A stretch of DNA of 64,000 nucleotides, taken from the NCBI RefSeq assembly GCF_002086635.1, contig NZ_MVHD01000015.1, forward strand, positions 1 to 64,000, written 5' to 3'. The position numbers and the translations under genes were made by a program. The notes under the pieces are model-generated. The model ran no database searches and was not told the origin of the DNA. It was given only the letters and a program-made list of their open reading frames with translations. This stretch comes from Mycobacterium alsense (lineage in GTDB: Bacteria; Actinomycetota; Actinomycetes; Mycobacteriales; Mycobacteriaceae). Below, one piece after another: positions 61,757 to 64,000 of this stretch; the stretch's first letter is position 1; each line of letters begins with the position of its first letter.

Positions 61757-63577
61757 TCACGACGGCGGCACCCCGCCCGGATACGACGGAAGCGCCGGTC
61801 CCGCGCTCCTGCCCGACGGGTAGGGAACGCCCGGGTACGGGGTGCTCGGGTAGGTGGTCGGATACCTGGAGGGCGGATACGCGCTGCTGGGAACCGCGGT
61901 GGTCGGGTACGTGGTGGTCGGGTACGTGGTGGTCGGGTACGTGGAGGTCGGGTAGGTGCTCGTCGGGTAGGTGCTGGTGGGCGGCGTCGTGGTCGGCGGC
62001 GTCGTGGTCGGCGGCGTCGTGGTCGGCGGCGTCGTGGTCACCGGCGGATGGGTGGTGACGACCGTCGTCGGCGGCGGCGCCTCGGTGGGTGCGGAATTCG
62101 GGGGTTCGACCGTGGTGGTCGGCGGCGGAGGCGGCTCCAGCCGCGACGATTCGACCGGCGGGGTCACGCCGTGCACATTGTCGGTGGGTCTGTCGCCGGT
62201 TCCGCCGAGCCGCACGGCCAACCCGCCGGCCACCAGCAACACCAGGGCGGCCGCGCCAATCGCGCTGAGCAGCACCCCCCAGCGCCGGTACCATCGCCGG
62301 CGCCGCGCTCGCGGCGCCACCGGAGGTGCCGGCGGGACCACCGCCGCCGCGCCGGGATCGCCGGCGTCGACCTCTTCTTCCACGGCGGGCACGGGCAGGC
62401 CACCCGACGCGGCTTCCTGCGACCAGGCCAGCGCGCGGTAGGTGGCCGATCGATCGCCTTCGGCGGTCGCCCGTCCCGCGGCGCTGCGGGCGACCTCGGC
62501 CGCCCACGCCGCCGGCGCCATTTCGGTGGCGGCGACGCCCAGCGGCGTCGCGGCGGGGGACGAACGCAGTTGGGCCAGCACCGCGGCGCCGATGGCGGCG
62601 CTCAGCCCGGGCTGCGGCGTGGTGACCACCGGCGCCTCCAGCCGGTCCGACAGCCGACTGGTGATCAGCGGGATGCAGGCGCCGCCGCCGACCGTCGCGA
62701 TAGCGGCCAGCCGGCCTGGCGGAATCCCGATGCGCTGCAACACCTCGACAATGCATTCGACGAAGCGTTGCAACGGCGTGGAGATGAGGGTTTCGAACTC
62801 GCCGCGCGCCAGTCGAAAGTCCGCGCCGATGCCGGGCAGGTCGGCGGGGATGACGGTGACCGTGGCCGACGACAGCTGCTCCTTGGCGATGCGGCACTGA
62901 ACCAGCCTTCGGTCCAGCGGGGGCAGCGGCGCGGTGCCGGCCGCGTCGGCGCCGGGGTCCGACGCGACGTGTCGCAGGATCGTCTGATCGAGCTGATTGC
63001 CGGAGAAGCCGGTGTAGCGCATGGTGGGCGCGATCTGGCGGAAGTTGGCGGCCGCATCGGCCAGGGTGATGCTGGTGCCGCTCGCGCCGAAGTCGCACAG
63101 CACCACGACGCCGTCGTCGGGAAATCCGGGCTGGGCGTACAGCGCCGCGAGCGCCGCCGTGCCGTCGCAGATGAACGCCGGCGGCTCCGTGTCGGGCGTC
63201 AGGGCGGGGCAACTGCGCACCGCCGCACGCAGGGCACCGACCTGGTGCTCGACCCAATGCCCGGGCACGGCGACGGCGACCGGCGCGCCACAGCCGACGG
63301 TACGGGCCATCCCTTCGAGCGCGGCGGCGGTCAGCGCCTCGCCCGCGTGGGCCGACCCGTCGGCCGCCACCACCAGTTCGGGGTCGCCCACCCGCTCGAC
63401 GAAGCCGCGCAACGGCAGGCCGGGCTCGTCCAGGCCGGGATTCTCCTCCGGGGTGCCGACCTCCGGGGGCCGGTGGCCGAACAGCGTGAGCACCGAACCG
63501 CGGGTCACCGGCGCCCCACCGGCGCGCGCGGCCACCAGGTTCGCCGTGCCGATCGACAGGCCGAGCGGGCCGCTCAT
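61757..63577 (-). CDS. Membrane-anchored Hsp70/actin-fold protein with Pro/Thr-rich stalk
   Basis: A 606-aa protein. Residues 1-360 are an Hsp70-like nucleotide-binding domain (LGLSIGTANLVAAR; VVLCDFGASGTSITLAD; ATVGGGACIPLI). After a linker comes one TM helix (about 433-457), then about 135 residues rich in Pro and Thr with TTTPP and STYPT repeats that would be outside the membrane. There is no peptide-binding domain. GGGGGAGAA precedes ATG 63577. It resembles the Pro/Thr-rich proteins Rv0312 and Rv2264c; a role sensing or organising the envelope is inferred. Confidence 0.8.
   Translation of the reverse strand: MSGPLGLSIGTANLVAARAGGAPVTRGSVLTLFGHRPPEVGTPEENPGLDEPGLPLRGFVERVGDPELVVAADGSAHAGEALTAAALEGMARTVGCGAPVAVAVPGHWVEHQVGALRAAVRSCPALTPDTEPPAFICDGTAALAALYAQPGFPDDGVVVLCDFGASGTSITLADAAANFRQIAPTMRYTGFSGNQLDQTILRHVASDPGADAAGTAPLPPLDRRLVQCRIAKEQLSSATVTVIPADLPGIGADFRLARGEFETLISTPLQRFVECIVEVLQRIGIPPGRLAAIATVGGGACIPLITSRLSDRLEAPVVTTPQPGLSAAIGAAVLAQLRSSPAATPLGVAATEMAPAAWAAEVARSAAGRATAEGDRSATYRALAWSQEAASGGLPVPAVEEEVDAGDPGAAAVVPPAPPVAPRARRRRWYRRWGVLLSAIGAAALVLLVAGGLAVRLGGTGDRPTDNVHGVTPPVESSRLEPPPPPTTTVEPPNSAPTEAPPPTTVVTTHPPVTTTPPTTTPPTTTPPTTTPPTSTYPTSTYPTSTYPTTTYPTTTYPTTAVPSSAYPPSRYPTTYPSTPYPGVPYPSGRSAGPALPSYPGGVPPS
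61975..62038. repeat. 15-bp repeats coding TTTPP units
   Basis: Four near-identical 15-bp units (GGCGTCGTGGTCGGC in plus-strand view) encode consecutive TTTPP pentapeptides in the minus-strand stalk. A second, more degenerate 15-bp series just to the left (about 61895-61975) encodes STYPT/TTYPT units. Both are in-frame and prone to copy-number change. Confidence 0.8.
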
Positions 63578-63820
63578 TTCTCCCCCATGTCGCTGTTTGG
63601 CGGGCGGAATCCGCGGGTTGAGGGTGTCGGACGTGGGGTCGGCTCGGACCATTGCGCTCCGGCGCGCCCACGCATCGCGTGTCGCCCCAACCTCGGCGCT
63701 GCTGGTTTAACGCGGTCACCGCCCTGTGGCAGGGCGGGCGGATTAACCCGATGCGCAGTCTTCCCGACGGCGCGGGGGTCCAAACGGCGGTCGGGCCCGC
63801 GGATCGGCCGCCCGTTCGTT
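63578..63820. other. Intergenic region upstream of the Hsp70-like gene
   Basis: The 243 bp between the partial right-edge gene and the Hsp70-like gene must contain the latter's promoter and leader. A long open frame runs through it on the minus strand but has shadow-like composition. I see no clear promoter, hairpin or repeat. Confidence 0.4.
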
Positions 63821-64000
63821 TCAGGACCCGCGGTTTTCGCCCAGTTCCTCGACGATCGGGCTTTCGGCGGTGATGTCCTTGGCGCTCTCGGTCCGGCCCG
63901 GTTCGGTGTGGGTGCGACGCGCCGCGGCCCGGTCGGCGTCGCGAATGACGTCATCGTCGTTGGCGATGGTGACCGAGGCGGCGACCTGGTTGAGGTTGGT
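63821..64000 (-). CDS. C-terminal end of an unidentified protein, partial
   Basis: A frame enters from the right edge and stops at TGA 63821-63823. The 59 visible residues begin TNLNQVAASVTIANDDDVIR and end in a charged tail ESPIVEELGENRGS. No TM or motif is visible. Start and most of the gene are outside the window. It lies 243 bp upstream of the Hsp70-like gene on the same strand. Confidence 0.55.
   Translation of the reverse strand, partial: TNLNQVAASVTIANDDDVIRDADRAAARRTHTEPGRTESAKDITAESPIVEELGENRGS

Noticed and set aside
63574..63954. 126-codon minus-strand ORF upstream of the Hsp70-like gene
   Set aside because: Composition is Arg/Pro-rich shadow type and it overlaps both the partial right-edge gene and the Hsp70-like start in a different frame.
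1..64000. tRNA, rRNA, CRISPR, transposase or phage genes
   Set aside because: No cloverleaf, rRNA block, repeat-spacer array, transposase-like protein or integrase was recognised in either strand.

Overview
The window is 64 kb of GC-rich (about 70%) actinobacterial chromosome from a mycobacterium. Gene order over most of it follows the M. tuberculosis Rv2843-Rv2884 segment (proS, efpA, cysG, cobB, cobO, chelatase, mqo, mtr, nicT, then mapB, ispG, rip1, dxr, mpt53, rlmN, cdsA, frr, pyrH). PPE proteins, a mycothione reductase and an MPT63-like protein confirm the genus. The extra genes point to a nontuberculous, probably M. avium-complex-like species; I cannot name it. I saw no rRNA, tRNA, CRISPR array, insertion sequence or prophage.

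1-15 kb: end of an Ala-rich protein gene, a ferritin-like DUF4439 protein, prolyl-tRNA synthetase, an Eis-type acetyltransferase beside the efflux pump EfpA, a minus-strand cobalamin/siroheme block (chelatase, cobO, cobB, cysG) tightly linked to a GNAT gene and mqo, then a hydrolase and mycothione reductase on the plus strand.

15-34 kb is the accessory highlight: a Fur-family regulator divergent from the nickel permease nicT, then hypA-hypB, then one long plus-strand operon. It encodes a group 1h-type (high-affinity, atmospheric H2-oxidising) [NiFe]-hydrogenase (small and large subunits), a NifU/Rieske-like Fe-S protein, four poorly characterised accessory proteins including a 39-aa membrane peptide, the maturation protease, hypC, hypF, a SIS-HypC fusion, a SIS protein, hypE, a second hypC, hypD, a DUF6390 protein and a phosphodiesterase. 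Most junctions are 4-bp overlaps or gaps under 30 bp. M. tuberculosis keeps nicT here but lacks the hydrogenase. Three sites of the form TGCRA-N5-TTGCA (upstream of nicT, of the small-subunit gene, and in the leader region before the PPE genes) resemble the Streptomyces Nur box. They suggest a nickel regulon joining uptake, the hydrogenase and two PPE genes, the latter possibly outer-membrane nickel channels (inference).

34-38 kb: two PPE genes, each preceded by a 21-codon mini-ORF, one of which starts like a PE protein; the second PPE has lost the WxG segment.

37.5-53.6 kb: mainly minus-strand housekeeping genes: glutamine amidotransferase, cobQ, map, DUF1707 protein, penicillin-binding lipoprotein, GNAT, ispG-rip1-dxr, ccdA-mpt53, rlmN, cdsA-frr-pyrH.

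53.8-64 kb: CsbD-like stress protein, GlnR-like orphan regulator, acyltransferase, an MPT63-like secreted protein with a hexapeptide-repeat tail, SDR, beta-propeller lipoprotein, a module centred on a cytochrome b561-sulfite oxidase fusion, a membrane-anchored Hsp70-like protein with a Pro/Thr stalk, and the end of an unidentified gene.
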